64,000 bases of DNA from Pseudomonas sp. HOU2 (GCF_040729435.1 NZ_CP160398.1:5437001-5501000), one strand, 5' to 3'; counted from the first letter of the stretch, positions 36,799 through 46,634 are shown. Notes: generated from the sequence alone by a model not told the origin. Program-made: numbers and translations.

Positions 36799-36935
36799 GG
36801 GGCGTTCCTTGCTGAAGAGGGGGGACGCGGTGTGGGTTGCAGTGGTCGTGCCAAATGCTGATTGGCGCCGGTTATGTATAGACGAGGCACGCCGTCAGGC
36901 GCGAAAACAGTGCATCTGAAAGCACCAAAGCCCAA

Positions 36936-37024
36936 TGTAGGAGCTGCCGAAGGCTGCGATCTTTTGATTTTGATCTTTAAAAACAACATCAAAAGATCGC
37001 AGCCTGCGGCAGCTCCTACAGGGG
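36936..37024. repeat. 89-bp palindrome (TGTAGGAGCTGC class)
   Basis: Arms TGTAGGAGCTGCCGAAGGCT and a near-complement (GCCTGCGGCAGCTCCTACA), so the two arms differ at two positions: a GCCGAAGGC arm paired with a GCCTGCGGC arm. Located between codB and the alpha/beta hydrolase gene, both read leftward. Confidence 0.9.
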
Positions 37025-37036
37025 GATTTATGTGGG

Positions 37037-37849
37037 TCAGAGAAATCTGAGCAGGGCGGCGACGATGGCTTCCGGGGCGTCTTCCTGAACGAGGTGGCCG
37101 GCGTTGGCGATTGGGTGAAATTGCGCGCCGGGGATCATCTTGTGCAACGCCCGGCCGCGCTCGATGGGAATCCACTGATCCGCTTCGCCCCAGAGAATCT
37201 GCACCGGGCAGCGGATGCTCGGGTACAGCGGTTCGGCCTCGCGGGTGTAGCGCTCGTCCATTTGCGCGATCTGCCGATAGAACGCCGCTTGCCCCGGATC
37301 GCCGAGCCACGGCTGCACGTAGGGCGCCAGTTCATCATCGGGAATGTCGCGGTGAATCGCCCCGCGAATGTAGGTCGGGACGATGGCGCGCTGAATGTAA
37401 TCCGGCAGGCCGTTGAACGCCGCTTGATGCTGGCGCACGTGTTGCACGAACGGCGAACCCCAGGGCGTCAGCGCCACCGGATCGATCAGCGTCAGGCTGC
37501 GGTAGTCCTTGCCATCGAGCAAATGCGTGCGCAGTGCGGTGGCACCGCCGAAGTCGTGGGCGACCACGTCCGGGCGCTGGATGTTCCATTGATCGAGCAA
37601 CTGCGCGAGCAGTTGATTCTGCACGCCGAGGGAGACATCGGCATCCGGTTGTGCGGAGCGCCCGTAACCCAGCAGGTCGAAATAATGCACGCGGTGGCTG
37701 GCAAAGAAATACGGCGCGATGCGGTGCCACACATAGGATGAAAACGGTGTGCCATGCACCAACACCAGCGGCGGGCCGTCACCGCGCACGGCGTGGCGCA
37801 CCGGATGCCCGTTGAACTCGAAGACCTGATCCAGCAGCCAGTCAGTCAT
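37037..37849 (-). CDS. Alpha/beta hydrolase with Asp nucleophile (epoxide hydrolase/dehalogenase-like)
   Basis: 270-residue alpha/beta-hydrolase. The nucleophile elbow reads VAHDFGG, putting Asp99 where esterases have Ser; the oxyanion motif is HGTPFSSYVW, the acid lies in LWGEADQW and the base is His252 in NAGHLVQEDAPE. Asp nucleophiles are found in haloalkane dehalogenases, fluoroacetate dehalogenases and epoxide hydrolases. Dehalogenases of the DhaA/LinB type carry HGN and HDW, here HGT and HDF, so halide stabilisation looks incomplete and epoxide- or ester-type activity is as likely. It lies downstream of queD but is separated from it by a terminator and a palindrome, so it is probably transcribed separately. 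Confidence 0.82.
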   Translation of the reverse strand: MTDWLLDQVFEFNGHPVRHAVRGDGPPLVLVHGTPFSSYVWHRIAPYFFASHRVHYFDLLGYGRSAQPDADVSLGVQNQLLAQLLDQWNIQRPDVVAHDFGGATALRTHLLDGKDYRSLTLIDPVALTPWGSPFVQHVRQHQAAFNGLPDYIQRAIVPTYIRGAIHRDIPDDELAPYVQPWLGDPGQAAFYRQIAQMDERYTREAEPLYPSIRCPVQILWGEADQWIPIERGRALHKMIPGAQFHPIANAGHLVQEDAPEAIVAALLRFL

Positions 37850-37891
37850 CGGCCTGTCCTCTTGGCGGGTTTAAGCCAAAAAGCATAGGCG

Positions 37892-37916
37892 TAAAAAAAC
37901 AGCCATGAAGGCTGTT
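37892..37916 (-). terminator. Intrinsic terminator after queD (leftward)
   Basis: On the minus strand AACAGCC TTCAT GGCTGTT is followed by seven T residues. It lies 117 bases downstream of the queD stop, with a long palindrome in between. Confidence 0.75.
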
Positions 37917-37927
37917 AACAAAGATCC

Positions 37928-38020
37928 CCCCTGTAGGAGCTGCCGCAGGCTGCGATCTTTTGATCTTGATCTTTAAAAACAAGATCAAAAGATCGCAGCC
38001 TTCGGCAGCTCCTACACAGG
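37928..38020. repeat. 93-bp palindrome (TGTAGGAGCTGC class)
   Basis: Arms CCTGTAGGAGCTGCCGCAGG and GCCTTCGGCAGCTCCTACAC. Again one arm carries the GCCGCAGGC core and the other GCCTTCGGC. It sits immediately after the queD stop codon. Confidence 0.9.
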
Positions 38021-38032
38021 GATTTGTTTGGA

Positions 38033-38389
38033 TCATTCACCGCGATAGATGCAACCGCTGGTGCAGGTCTCGTGAATGCGGATGGCGCTGAGTTCCGGCA
38101 GCAGTGGCTTCAGTTCATTCCAGATGAATTTGGCCAGCACTTCGCTGGTCGGGTTTTCCAGGCCGGGAATGTCGTTCAGGTAGTTGTGGTCCAGACGCTC
38201 GTACAGCGGCTTGAAAATCGCCTTGATCTCGGAAAAATCACGGATCCAGCCGGTGTGCGGATCGAGGTCGCCGCTCAAATGAATCGCCACTTTGAACGAG
38301 TGACCGTGCAGACGCCCGCACTTGTGGCCGTCCGGTACGTGCGGCAGGCGGTGGGCGGATTCGAATGTAAATTCCTTGAAGATTTCCAC
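38033..38389 (-). CDS. queD: 6-carboxy-5,6,7,8-tetrahydropterin synthase
   Basis: 118-residue zinc enzyme of the PTPS/QueD family, converting 7,8-dihydroneopterin triphosphate to 6-carboxytetrahydropterin, the second step of queuosine/7-deazaguanine synthesis. Zinc ligands are visible in FESAHRL and in LHGHSF. The catalytic Cys lies in [18 protein letters not shown] and the late HETCTSG match the family substrate-binding residues. Length is standard. Other que genes are not adjacent. It ends at a long palindrome and then a terminator, so it is probably a single-gene transcript. Confidence 0.93.
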   Translation of the reverse strand: MEIFKEFTFESAHRLPHVPDGHKCGRLHGHSFKVAIHLSGDLDPHTGWIRDFSEIKAIFKPLYERLDHNYLNDIPGLENPTSEVLAKFIWNELKPLLPELSAIRIHETCTSGCIYRGE

Positions 38390-38484
38390 AGTATTTTCGG
38401 CTCTGTTCAGGTGGCGTTCGCCGCAGCGATTCGGGCAGGCGGCGAGTTTACCAGCTTGTGTTTGGCGATGCGGGAAAACACTGA

Positions 38485-39564
38485 CTAAAGGGTCAGCAAG
38501 CGCTCGGCGAGGCGACCGTTGGCGGTCAGTTCGAGAAACTCGTCGCCCAGCCGGCGGCTTTCGTCCATCGCCGCGTGCCAGTATTTCTGCCGGCTCGGCG
38601 CATCGCCCATGAAGCGCTTGAAGTCGTTACGGTCGGGCAGTTTGCCGTAGGGCAGGCGCGCCAGATATTCCTTTGATGGCGCGAGCAACAGCACGTCCTG
38701 CAAGCGCTCGACCGAAGCGCGGCGCCACGGCAGGGTCTTGTCGAACCAGCCGGGGATCACCCGGTCGGTGAAGTGCGGATAAAGCACGATGCCGTCGCCG
38801 CTGTAGGGCAGGTCGAGGTGATAGTCGAGCAGCCCGCCGTCGCGGAACGTGCCGGCCCCGGCGCCCGGCAGGTCGCGCACGCCTTCCATGACCATCGGAA
38901 TCGACCCCGAGGCCAGCAGCGCCTGACGCAGGTTGCCGGCATTGAGGGCGACGAAGCGCGACGGGAAGTCATTCAGCGCATTCACCGGCGGGGCGAGGCG
39001 CGGGTCGTGAATGATCAGCCGTTCGAAGTGCCGCGACAGGCGCGCGCGACCGCGCAGGTTATCGGCGATCACCGAACCCAGTGCCAGGCCGAGGCGGCCG
39101 CGATGGTCATCGGCCAGGCGTCCGTGGCTTTTGACCACCATGATGTTCAGGCGGTAGTCGGCATTGTTGAGGATGCTGGCGTCGCGGCCGTCGAGCAGGT
39201 CATTGAGCATGCGCTGCGAGCTCGCGCTGATCTCTGCCATGGTCACGCCTTTGTTGAAATTCTGCTCGGCGTACAACTGACCGAGGCGGCAGATGCCTTC
39301 GGCGGCGTCCGGCAGGCAGGCACTGGCGAAGCGCCAGGAACCGACCGAAGCACCGATCAGCGAGCGCTCACGCGGTGCGCTCGGCAGCCATTCACCGAAT
39401 AACGCCAGGTCCAGCCCCTGAATCCCCAGAGCCTTCGGCCCGCCGGCCGCACCGGGCAGGGTGCCGACGTCGGCGGCGTTCAGCCCTTGGGCACGAATGC
39501 GTGCCATGGCCCGAGGGCCGGCCTTGAGGGTGAGGGCGGGGAACTTGATGTGGATGGCGGTCAT
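38485..39564 (-). CDS. Patatin-like phospholipase
   Basis: 359-residue protein with the three patatin landmarks in order: a Gly-rich oxyanion segment GAAGGPKAL near residue 40, the nucleophile elbow GASVGSW (GXSXG, Ser near residue 75) and the catalytic Asp in the DGGLLDY motif near residue 245. Such proteins hydrolyse acyl chains of phospholipids. No signal peptide or membrane segment is evident, so a cytoplasmic or peripheral enzyme is likely. ATG 39564 is chosen (MTAIHIKFP); the ribosome site is weak (GAGA). The frame continues upstream for 13 codons without similarity. It is divergent from the PepSY genes. Confidence 0.8.
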   Translation of the reverse strand: MTAIHIKFPALTLKAGPRAMARIRAQGLNAADVGTLPGAAGGPKALGIQGLDLALFGEWLPSAPRERSLIGASVGSWRFASACLPDAAEGICRLGQLYAEQNFNKGVTMAEISASSQRMLNDLLDGRDASILNNADYRLNIMVVKSHGRLADDHRGRLGLALGSVIADNLRGRARLSRHFERLIIHDPRLAPPVNALNDFPSRFVALNAGNLRQALLASGSIPMVMEGVRDLPGAGAGTFRDGGLLDYHLDLPYSGDGIVLYPHFTDRVIPGWFDKTLPWRRASVERLQDVLLLAPSKEYLARLPYGKLPDRNDFKRFMGDAPSRQKYWHAAMDESRRLGDEFLELTANGRLAERLLTL

Positions 39565-39616
39565 ACCGGTCTCGATCGTTAGCAAGCGAACAATTATAAG
39601 CACATGTTACCGAACT

Positions 39617-39713
39617 CTGTAGGAGCTGCCGCAGGCTCGGGCCGCGTTCGGACGATCTTTTGATCTTGCCCTCTAAAAGTCAAAAGATCGCAGCCTGCGG
39701 CAGCTCCTACAGG
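39617..39713. repeat. 97-bp palindrome with a 15-16-base insert in one arm
   Basis: Same class as at 4374, but the left arm has the extra sequence CGGGCCGCGTTCGGA between GCAGGCT and CGATCTTTTGA; the right arm lacks it. Lies in the divergent region between the patatin-like and PepSY genes. Confidence 0.88.
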
Positions 39714-39726
39714 GCAATGATGGCAA

Positions 39727-39742
39727 TTCAGTTTCAGTTAAG
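39727..39742 (+). promoter_or_regulatory. Candidate BqsR box TTCAG-N6-TTAAG
   Basis: The sequence TTCAG TTTCAG TTAAG matches the tandem TTAAG-N6-TTAAG motif reported for P. aeruginosa BqsR with one mismatch. It lies 54 bases upstream of the first PepSY gene of the bqsRS-like operon, where autoregulation would act. Confidence 0.5.
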
Positions 39743-39795
39743 TTGCTCCCGCTAAGGTGCCCACCGTAGCTGCACATAAAAATACGGAGACACCC

Positions 39796-40104
39796 ATGAA
39801 AACCCTGACTGCCCTGTCCATTGCCGCGATCATCGGCCTGACCGCCAGCCTCGCCCACGCTCGCGATCTTGGCCCCGATGAAGCCCTGCGCCTGCGCGAC
39901 GCTGGTACTATCGTCTCCTTCGAGAAGCTCAACGCCACGGCGCTGGCCAGACACCCGGGCTCGACCATCACCGATACCGAGCTGGAAGAGCAGTACGGCA
40001 AGTACGTTTACCAGGTCGAAATGCGTGATCCGCAAGGGCTGGAGTGGGATCTGGAATTAGACGCGGTCACTGGGCAGGTTCTCAAGGATCATCAGGATAC
40101 GTAA
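39796..40104 (+). CDS. PepSY-domain periplasmic protein
   Basis: 102 residues with a signal peptide (cleavage about residue 21, AHA-RDLG) and a single PepSY domain (residues ~25-100; ELEEQYGKYVYQVEMRD and LELDAVTGQVLKD are the family's strand pattern). PepSY proteins are thought to bind or modulate envelope enzymes or sensors. It is the first of two similar genes ahead of a two-component system and overlaps the next by one base (stop TAA 40102-40104 and start ATG 40104). ATG 39796 has ACGGAGA upstream. In P. aeruginosa similar small PepSY genes accompany bqsRS. Confidence 0.87.
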   Translation: MKTLTALSIAAIIGLTASLAHARDLGPDEALRLRDAGTIVSFEKLNATALARHPGSTITDTELEEQYGKYVYQVEMRDPQGLEWDLELDAVTGQVLKDHQDT

Positions 40105-40415
40105 TGAAGGTTAATGTTCGCGCCACCAGCCGTACGGCGTTGGCGCTTGTGATTGTTTGCTCGGCGGCGATGGCCCGCGATCTCGATCAGGACGAGGCGT
40201 TGAAGCTGCGTCAGCAGGGGGTGATCCTGCCGCTGGAGCAGGTGCTGCAACAGGCGCTGGATCGCTATCCGGGGGCCAAACTGCTGGAAGTCGAGCTGGA
40301 GGAAAAGCACGACGTCTATGTTTACGAAGTCGAACTGCTGACGGTCGAGGGCGTGGCGCGCGAGCTGCACCTGAAGGCCGACAGCGGCGAACTGCTCAAA
40401 GACAAGGAAGATTGA
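40104..40415 (+). CDS. PepSY-domain periplasmic protein (second copy)
   Basis: 103 residues, clearly a diverged tandem duplicate of the preceding gene: signal sequence to about residue 24 (AMA-RDLD), the shared start RDLDQDEALKLRQQG and ELEEKHDVYVYEVELL, and the C-terminal DSGELLKDKE. ATG 40104 shares one base with the preceding stop and has AGGA 6 bases upstream. Three bases after its stop comes the response regulator gene, so the four genes form one operon. A role as sensor accessory is inference from context. Confidence 0.87.
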   Translation: MKVNVRATSRTALALVIVCSAAMARDLDQDEALKLRQQGVILPLEQVLQQALDRYPGAKLLEVELEEKHDVYVYEVELLTVEGVARELHLKADSGELLKDKED

Positions 40416-40418
40416 CCG

Positions 40419-41087
40419 ATGCGTTTGCTTCTGGTGGAAGACCACGTGCCGCTGGCTGACGAACTGATTGCCGGCCTGCAGCGCCAGGGCTACGCGGTGG
40501 ACTGGCTGGCGGACGGCCGCGATGCGGTCTATCAGGGCAGCAGCGAGCCGTATGACCTGATCATTCTCGACCTCGGTCTGCCCGGCGTTCCCGGACTGGA
40601 GGTGCTGGCGCAATGGCGCGCCGGTGGCCTGTCGACCCCGGTGCTGATCCTCACCGCTCGCGATTCCTGGGCCGAGCGCATCGAAGGCCTGAAGGCTGGC
40701 GCCGACGATTACCTGACCAAACCGTTCCACCCCGAAGAGCTGCACCTGCGGGTGCAGTCGTTGCTGCGCCGCTCCAAGGGCCAGGCCAATCAGCCGACGC
40801 TCAAGGCCGCCGGTCTGCATCTGGATGAAGGTCGCCAGTGCGTGATTCGCGACGGCAGCGAGATTCAGCTGACCGCCGCCGAATTCCGCCTGCTGCGCTA
40901 TTTCATGCTGCACCCGGAACAGATCCTGTCGAAAACCCACCTCGCCGAGCACCTCTATGACGGCGAGACCGAGCGTGATTCCAACGTCCTCGAAGTTCAC
41001 GTCAACCACCTGCGGCGCAAACTCGGCAAAGCGGTGATCGAAACCCGTCGCGGCCAGGGTTACCTGTTCGGCGGGCAAGCTTCGTGA
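40419..41087 (+). CDS. bqsR: OmpR-family response regulator, BqsR/CarR-like
   Basis: 222 residues: a receiver with acidic pair ED in LLLVEDH, phospho-acceptor Asp51 in IILDLGLPG, switch Thr in LILTARD and Lys in LTKPFHPEE, then an OmpR-type winged helix ([33 protein letters not shown]). It pairs with the overlapping kinase gene. Gene order (PepSY, PepSY, regulator, kinase, TlpQ-like receptor, transporter, CtpM-like receptor) matches my recollection of the P. aeruginosa PA2652-PA2659 region, where this pair is BqsRS (CarRS), responding to Fe(II), Ca2+ and cationic stress. The symbol rests on that synteny, so orthology is probable but not proven. Confidence 0.82.
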   Translation: MRLLLVEDHVPLADELIAGLQRQGYAVDWLADGRDAVYQGSSEPYDLIILDLGLPGVPGLEVLAQWRAGGLSTPVLILTARDSWAERIEGLKAGADDYLTKPFHPEELHLRVQSLLRRSKGQANQPTLKAAGLHLDEGRQCVIRDGSEIQLTAAEFRLLRYFMLHPEQILSKTHLAEHLYDGETERDSNVLEVHVNHLRRKLGKAVIETRRGQGYLFGGQAS

Positions 41088-42397
41088 GGTCGATCCAGCG
41101 CCGTTTGAGCCTGGGCTTGATCAGTGTGATGGTGATCGTCGGCCTGGTGCTGGCGCAAACCAGCCTGTGGTTGTTCGAAGTCGGTTTGCAGCGGTATCTC
41201 GAAGCGGGCCTGCGCAATGACAGTGAAAGCCTGCTGGTGGCACTGGTGCGTGGCCCGCAAGGTTTGCAACTGGATGAGCGGCACCTGTCGCCGGCCTATC
41301 AGCGACCGTTCTCAGGGCATTACTTCCGTATCGATTTTGCCGACAGCCATTGGCGTTCACGCTCGCTGTGGGATCAGGATCTGCCGCTGCTGGAACACCC
41401 CGGTTTGCACAGCAACCTGCAACTGGGGCCGGACGGTCAGCAGTTGCTGGTATTGCGCTCGGACTATCGACGTCTGGGGCAGGCGATCTCGATCAGCGTC
41501 GCCCAGGATTACACTCCGGTGCGCGAGAGTTTCCAGCGCATGCGCCAGATCGGCCTCGGGCTGGGCCTGGCCGGTTTGCTGCTGATTCTGCTGCTGCAAC
41601 GGCTGACGGTGCGGCGCGCGTTGAAGCCGCTGGAACGCGCGCGCGAGCAGATCGCCCAGTTGCAGCAGGGCCAGCGTTCGCAACTGGACGATCAGGTGCC
41701 GGTGGAACTGGAGCCGCTGGTGGCGCAGATCAACCATTTGCTGGCGCACACCGAAGACAGCCTCAAGCGCTCGCGCAATGCGCTGGGCAATCTGGGGCAT
41801 GCGCTGAAAACGCCGTTGGCGGTGCTGCTGAGTCTGGCCTCGAACGAAAAACTCGATGCCCACCCGGAGCTGCGCCGAATCCTCAAGGAGCAACTGGAAC
41901 AGGTGCAACAGCGGCTCAGTCGTGAGCTCAATCGCGCACGGTTATCCGGTGATGCGCTGCCGGGTGCGCTGTTTGATTGCGATGCGGAACTGCCGGGATT
42001 GCTGGCAACGCTGAACATGATCCACGGCGAGCATCTGGCGTTGAGTTACGTCGCGCCGCCGGGGCTGCAACTGCCGTGGGATCGCGAGGACTTGCTGGAA
42101 CTGCTCGGCAACCTGCTCGACAACGCCTGCAAATGGGCGGATGCCGAGGTGCGTCTGAGCGTGATCGAACGGACTGACGGCTACGCCCTGAGCGTTGAAG
42201 ATGACGGGCCGGGGATTCCTGAAGAGCAACGCACGCAGGTGTTCAGCCGTGGCACGCGGCTCGATGAGCAGACTGACGGGCATGGCCTGGGACTGGGGAT
42301 CGTGCGCGATATCGTCGAGACGTGGGGCGGGTTGCTGGTGCTGGGCGAGAGCGAGTGGGGCGGGTTGAAGGTGGTGATCGAATTGCCGAAACGCTGA
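41084..42397 (+). CDS. bqsS: Sensor histidine kinase, BqsS/CarS-like
   Basis: 437 residues. Two membrane segments (~10-33 and ~155-180) flank a periplasmic sensor of about 120 residues. A HAMP-like linker ([15 protein letters not shown]), the H-box [13 protein letters not shown] with His239, and HATPase motifs [17 protein letters not shown] and GHGLGLGIV follow. This is the PhoQ-like kinase class. GTG start overlaps the regulator stop (GTGA). P. aeruginosa BqsS is reported to sense Fe(II) through a periplasmic RExxE motif; I do not see an intact RExxE in this sensor (the nearest are ERHLS and RESFQ), so ligand specificity here may differ. Confidence 0.82.
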   Translation: MRSIQRRLSLGLISVMVIVGLVLAQTSLWLFEVGLQRYLEAGLRNDSESLLVALVRGPQGLQLDERHLSPAYQRPFSGHYFRIDFADSHWRSRSLWDQDLPLLEHPGLHSNLQLGPDGQQLLVLRSDYRRLGQAISISVAQDYTPVRESFQRMRQIGLGLGLAGLLLILLLQRLTVRRALKPLERAREQIAQLQQGQRSQLDDQVPVELEPLVAQINHLLAHTEDSLKRSRNALGNLGHALKTPLAVLLSLASNEKLDAHPELRRILKEQLEQVQQRLSRELNRARLSGDALPGALFDCDAELPGLLATLNMIHGEHLALSYVAPPGLQLPWDREDLLELLGNLLDNACKWADAEVRLSVIERTDGYALSVEDDGPGIPEEQRTQVFSRGTRLDEQTDGHGLGLGIVRDIVETWGGLLVLGESEWGGLKVVIELPKR

Positions 42398-42414
42398 TCC
42401 CGGATCCCCACAAT

Positions 42415-42510
42415 CCCCCTGTAGGAGCTGCCGAAGGCTGCGATCTTTTGACTTTGATTTTTTAAAACCCAAGATCAAAAGATCGCAGCCTGCGGCAGCT
42501 CCTACAGGGG
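42415..42510. repeat. 96-bp palindrome (TGTAGGAGCTGC class) between convergent genes
   Basis: Arms CCCCCTGTAGGAGCTGCCGA and GCCTGCGGCAGCTCCTACAG around a short A-rich loop. It lies in the 125-base gap between the convergent kinase and chemoreceptor genes and may serve both as terminator. Confidence 0.9.
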
Positions 42511-42522
42511 AGGTTAATGCCG

Positions 42523-44670
42523 TCAGACCCGGAACTGGTCCATCAGACTCTGCTGCTGATTCGCCAGGCTGTTCAGCGACTGGCTCACCCGCGCCGACTC
42601 ATTGGCCTGTCCGGACAGCGATTCGGTCACGTCACGAATGGTCGCCACGTTGTTGTTGATCTCCTCGGCCACCGCGCTTTGCTCTTCCGCCGCGCTGGCG
42701 ATCTGCAGGTTCATGTCGCTGATCACCGTCACTGCATCGCCGATCTGGCGCAGTGCGGTCACCGCTTGCCCGACCTGTTCGACACTGCCCTGAGCCTGAC
42801 GATGGCTGTTGCCCATCGACCCGACCACATCCTGGGTACCAGTCTGCAATTGCTCGATGACCTGACGGGTTTCTTCCACCGACTCTTGGGTGCGGCGGGC
42901 AAGGTTGCGCACTTCGTCGGCGACCACGGCAAAACCACGCCCGGCTTCACCGGCGCGGGCGGCTTCGATCGCGGCGTTGAGGGCCAGCAGGTTGGTCTGT
43001 TCGGCGATGGCGCGGATGGTCTCCAGCACGGTGCCGATCTTCTCACTGTTGGCGGCCAGACCTTCGACCTGCACCATGGCAGCGCTCATGTCGGCGGCCA
43101 GGGTGTCGATGCTCGCAGTGGTGCGGTCGATCACGGTCAGGCCCTGACGGGTGGCGCGATCGGCGTCCTTGGCGGCTTCGGCGGCTTGCGCGGCGCTGCG
43201 TGCAACGTCCTGCGCGGTGGCGCTCATTTCGTGAGAGGCGGTGGCGACCTGATCGACCTGGCGGTATTGCTGCTCCATGCCGGCGCTGGTCTGGGTGGCG
43301 ATGGCCGAGGACTGGTCGGCGGTGTTGCGCGCGTCCTGCACCGAGCGTTTCACTTCGGCGATGATCGGCTGCAACTTGTCGAGGAACTTGTTGAACCAGC
43401 CGGCCAGTTGACCGAGTTCATCCTGCTTGTCATAGGCCAGACGGCGGGTCAGATCGCCCTCGCCACTGGCGATGTCTTCAAGCATGTGCGCCACGCCAAG
43501 AATCGGCTTGGTCACACTGCGCGCCATCAGCCACACCAGCAGCAGGCCGACCAGCGCCGCGAGCACGCCGAGGCTCAGTTCGATCAATGTGCCCGAGTTG
43601 TTGCTCGCATCCAGTTGCTGCTTGAGCGCTTCGGCGCGGCTGACCAGGACTTTTTCCGGCACATCGAGCAACACGCCCCACGCCGGCCCGCCGGGGATCG
43701 GCTGGAACGGCGACAGCACTTTCAACTGGCCGTTGCCGTGCAGGCTGCTGACGCTGCTGCTGGCGCCGAGTTGGCGCAGCAGTTCGGCGCCGCTGACGGT
43801 GTCCACGGCATCCAGGCGCTTGCTCAGTTTGCTGGCGTCCGGGCTGTAGCCGGCGAGCAGGCCGGTGGGGCTGATGATGCTCACGGCGGTCTGGCCGTCG
43901 TAGAGTTTTTTGCTCGCGCCCTGGCTGATCGCCTGCAGGCTGTTGAGGTTGATGTCCACCGACAGCGAGGCGATGACTTTGCCGTTGACCATCAGCGGGA
44001 AGACGATGCTGGTCATCAGCACGTTCTGACCGTCGATCACATAGAAGTACGGTTCGATCACGCACGGTTTGAGCGTGGTGCGCGGGCAGGTGAACCAGGC
44101 GTTGGCCGCCTGACCGCTGGGGCCGGTGCTGGTGTCAGCCATGTCGCTTTCCGGCAGGGCCATCGAGGTGACTTTGCCGGGAGTCGGCTGCGACCAGTAC
44201 AGGGCGAAGCGGCCCTTGTCGTTGCTGCCCAGTTCGGCCTGACCGGCGAACAGTTCATCCTTGCCGTCCAGCGCGTTGGCTTCGAACACCAGCGACAGAC
44301 CGAGCAGCTCCGGGTTGGCCTGCAGTGCGGACTTGACCTGACGGGTCATGTCTTCGCGCAGGTCGAAGGCATCGAGGAAGCGCTTCTCGGCCTGCTCGCG
44401 CAAAAACAGCACCTGACGCGAGAAACCGTGACCGTATTGATAGGCGTCCATGAACTGCTGGCGAATCCCGGCAGCCTGCACCTCACCCTGCGATTCAATG
44501 CGCGCCTGGGCCGACTCGGTCAGCATCTCCATGCTCGACGCCTTCACCAGCTCGGAGCTGTGCTCCATGCGGTACAGCGAAAGACCCACCAGCAGGGTCA
44601 CGATGCCCGCCAGGCACAGGCCGGCGAGCAGGGTGATTTTCCATTGAATGGAAAGTTGTCTGAGCGACAT
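42523..44670 (-). CDS. Methyl-accepting chemotaxis protein with large dCache sensor (TlpQ-like)
   Basis: 715-residue chemoreceptor: membrane segment at ~12-32, a large periplasmic dCache-type ligand domain to about residue 365, a second membrane segment (~370-392), HAMP, and a C-terminal signalling domain with the universal hairpin tip ([19 protein letters not shown]). Length and gene context (next to a transporter and a 560-residue receptor, beside bqsRS) match P. aeruginosa TlpQ (PA2654), which senses histamine and polyamines. I infer the same ligand class, but the binding residues were not checked. ATG 44670 is chosen at [12 protein letters not shown] well-formed FliA promoter lies upstream. 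Confidence 0.85.
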   Translation of the reverse strand: MSLRQLSIQWKITLLAGLCLAGIVTLLVGLSLYRMEHSSELVKASSMEMLTESAQARIESQGEVQAAGIRQQFMDAYQYGHGFSRQVLFLREQAEKRFLDAFDLREDMTRQVKSALQANPELLGLSLVFEANALDGKDELFAGQAELGSNDKGRFALYWSQPTPGKVTSMALPESDMADTSTGPSGQAANAWFTCPRTTLKPCVIEPYFYVIDGQNVLMTSIVFPLMVNGKVIASLSVDINLNSLQAISQGASKKLYDGQTAVSIISPTGLLAGYSPDASKLSKRLDAVDTVSGAELLRQLGASSSVSSLHGNGQLKVLSPFQPIPGGPAWGVLLDVPEKVLVSRAEALKQQLDASNNSGTLIELSLGVLAALVGLLLVWLMARSVTKPILGVAHMLEDIASGEGDLTRRLAYDKQDELGQLAGWFNKFLDKLQPIIAEVKRSVQDARNTADQSSAIATQTSAGMEQQYRQVDQVATASHEMSATAQDVARSAAQAAEAAKDADRATRQGLTVIDRTTASIDTLAADMSAAMVQVEGLAANSEKIGTVLETIRAIAEQTNLLALNAAIEAARAGEAGRGFAVVADEVRNLARRTQESVEETRQVIEQLQTGTQDVVGSMGNSHRQAQGSVEQVGQAVTALRQIGDAVTVISDMNLQIASAAEEQSAVAEEINNNVATIRDVTESLSGQANESARVSQSLNSLANQQQSLMDQFRV

Positions 44671-44710
44671 GGAGACGTCCTTATTCGATAAATATCTGAG
44701 ACTTTGCACT

Positions 44711-44737
44711 GTAACGGCCGCGTTTCGGCTTTCTTTA
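44711..44737 (-). promoter_or_regulatory. Sigma-28 (FliA) promoter of the TlpQ-like receptor gene
   Basis: On the minus strand: TAAA, a spacer of exactly 15 bases, then GCCGTTAC, close to the FliA consensus TAAA-N15-GCCGATAA. It lies 41-67 bases upstream of the ATG. Places the receptor in the flagellar late class. Confidence 0.75.
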
Positions 44738-44783
44738 TTGTTCAGGCGCAATATGACCGATTGCCGCAGCCGAGTGACATTTA

Positions 44784-44938
44784 GATCCCTGTGGCGAGGG
44801 AGCTTGCTCCCGCTGGGGTGCGTAGCGCCCCTAAATCCTGCTAACGCGGTCATTCAGGCATAACGCGTCTACCGGTTTTGCGACTGCTGCGCAGCCGAGC
44901 GGGAGCAAGCTCCCTCGCCACAGGGATCTCCTGCGCAT
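44784..44938. repeat. Inverted repeat pair (GTGGCGAGGGAGCTTGCTCC class)
   Basis: Arms GATCCCTGTGGCGAGGGAGC and its complement, about 155 bases apart overall, in the 450-base gap between the divergent TlpQ-like and transporter genes. Besides this repeat and the FliA promoter, the gap holds only an upstream region of the transporter with small hairpins. Confidence 0.85.
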
Positions 44939-45120
44939 CACCGGGTTGTGCATTGCCAGTTACATTTCAGTTCAGCGGCTCGCTTTGACACCGCCGCCAC
45001 TCTGCGGCACAGTGCGCGCCCTTCTAATAAGACCCTCTTTGCAAATCCGCCGGTTAACCGTTGGCGGACTCATCCTGTCTGGCGGTGATGATTTCATCGC
45101 AGTGTTTTTGAGGTAGTGAA

Positions 45121-46440
45121 ATGAATGCAGTGATTGCTGCGGTCGGCGTCATGCTGATCCTCAGCCTGTCCCGCGTGCACGTGGTGATCGCGTTGATCGT
45201 CGGTGCACTGGTCGGCGGCCTGACCGGTGGTCTGGGCATCGACGCCACGCTCAAGGCGTTCAACAGCGGCCTGGGTGGTGGGGCCACGGTGGCGTTGTCC
45301 TACGCGTTGCTCGGCGCTTTCGCCGTGGCGATTGCCAAGTCCGGCCTGGCCCATGCGCTGGCCGACAAGGCTCTGGCGATGGTTGACCGCCAGCATTCGA
45401 GCGGCGGCGGCAGCGTCAAATGGCTGCTGATCGGTCTGCTGTGGGTGGTGGCGATTGCCTCGCAGAACATTCTGCCGATCCACATTGCGTTCATTCCGCT
45501 GCTGGTGCCGCCGCTGCTTTATGTACTGACCAAGTTGCAGTTGGATCGCCGGCTGATCGCCTGCGTCATGACCTTCGGCCTGATCACCCCGTACATGGTG
45601 TTCCCGGTGGGTTTCGGCAACATCTTCCTCAATCAGATTCTGCTGGCCAACGTCAGCAAGGCCGGGGTCGATATCAGCCAGATCAACGTCATGCACGCCA
45701 TGGCGATTCCGGCGCTGGGCATGGTCTTCGGCCTGTTGCTGGCGGTGTTTTTCAGCTATCGCAAGAAGCGCGTTTACGATCTGCAGAAGATCGAACAGGT
45801 CGAGCAGGTCAGCGTGGCGTACAACCCGAAGACCATCGGCATTGCCGGTCTGGCGATTGCCGCCGCGTTCATCATTCAGTTGCTGCTGGACTCGATGATT
45901 ATCGGCGCACTGGCCGGGTTCCTGATTTTCTCGGCCTCGGGCATCGTCAAATGGCGTGAGACCGACGACCTGTTCACCGAAGGCATGAAGATGATGGCGA
46001 TGATCGGCTTCATCATGATCTCCGCCTCGGGTTTCGCCGAAGTGCTCAAGGCCACCGGCGAAGTGCGCTCGCTGGTCGAAAGTGCGGCGGCGTGGATCGA
46101 TCACAGTCAGGCGATCGGCGCGCTGTTGATGCTGCTGGTGGGCCTGATGGTGACCATCGGTATCGGCTCGTCGTTCTCCACAGTGCCGATTCTGGCGGCG
46201 ATTTTCGTGCCGCTGTGCGTGCAACTGGGCTTCAGCCCGATGGCCATCGTGTGCATCGTCGGCACCGCCGGGGCGCTGGGCGACACCGGCTCGCCGGCCT
46301 CCGACTCGACGCTGGGCCCGACCTCCGGGCTGAACGTCGATGGCCAGCACCACCACATCTGGGACACCGTGGTGCCGACCTTCCTGCACTACAACCTGCC
46401 GTTGTTGGCGTTCGGCTGGGTGGCCGCGATGGTCCTCTGA
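45121..46440 (+). CDS. Na+/H+ antiporter family transporter (PA2653-like)
   Basis: 439-residue membrane protein with 11-12 hydrophobic segments. It belongs to the NhaC-like antiporter family: paired Gly-rich hairpins ([40 protein letters not shown]) and the late [29 protein letters not shown] loop, cited in part, are typical of proteins now suspected to be amino-acid or amine transporters. It lies between two chemoreceptors, in the same arrangement as P. aeruginosa PA2653. The substrate may be related to the receptors' ligands. Start ATG 45121 follows GAGGTAGTGA. Confidence 0.82.
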   Translation: MNAVIAAVGVMLILSLSRVHVVIALIVGALVGGLTGGLGIDATLKAFNSGLGGGATVALSYALLGAFAVAIAKSGLAHALADKALAMVDRQHSSGGGSVKWLLIGLLWVVAIASQNILPIHIAFIPLLVPPLLYVLTKLQLDRRLIACVMTFGLITPYMVFPVGFGNIFLNQILLANVSKAGVDISQINVMHAMAIPALGMVFGLLLAVFFSYRKKRVYDLQKIEQVEQVSVAYNPKTIGIAGLAIAAAFIIQLLLDSMIIGALAGFLIFSASGIVKWRETDDLFTEGMKMMAMIGFIMISASGFAEVLKATGEVRSLVESAAAWIDHSQAIGALLMLLVGLMVTIGIGSSFSTVPILAAIFVPLCVQLGFSPMAIVCIVGTAGALGDTGSPASDSTLGPTSGLNVDGQHHHIWDTVVPTFLHYNLPLLAFGWVAAMVL

Positions 46441-46452
46441 TCCCTCTGAAAA

Positions 46453-46546
46453 CTGTGGGAGCTGGCTTGCCAGCGATGGCGTCGGCACATTCAATATTTA
46501 TGTGGCTGACACACCGCCATCGCGGGCAAGCCCGCTCCCACAGGGA
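46453..46546. repeat. REP-type inverted pair
   Basis: CTGTGGGAGCTGGCTTGCCA and its partner GCGGGCAAGCCCGCTCCCAC, between the transporter and the CtpM-like receptor. It is placed 19 bases before a FliA promoter. Confidence 0.85.
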
Positions 46547-46564
46547 TATGCAGTGTCTGCAGAC

Positions 46565-46591
46565 TCAACTTTTGCTATTGCGTGCCGTTAA
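46565..46591 (+). promoter_or_regulatory. Sigma-28 (FliA) promoter of the CtpM-like receptor gene
   Basis: TCAA, 15-base spacer, GCCGTTAA: a near-consensus FliA promoter 44-70 bases upstream of ATG 46635. It matches the promoter of the neighbouring receptor gene. Confidence 0.78.
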
Positions 46592-46634
46592 CGCCTTTAA
46601 CCACGCCAATAAAACCAAAAGAGTGAGCCCCCCC

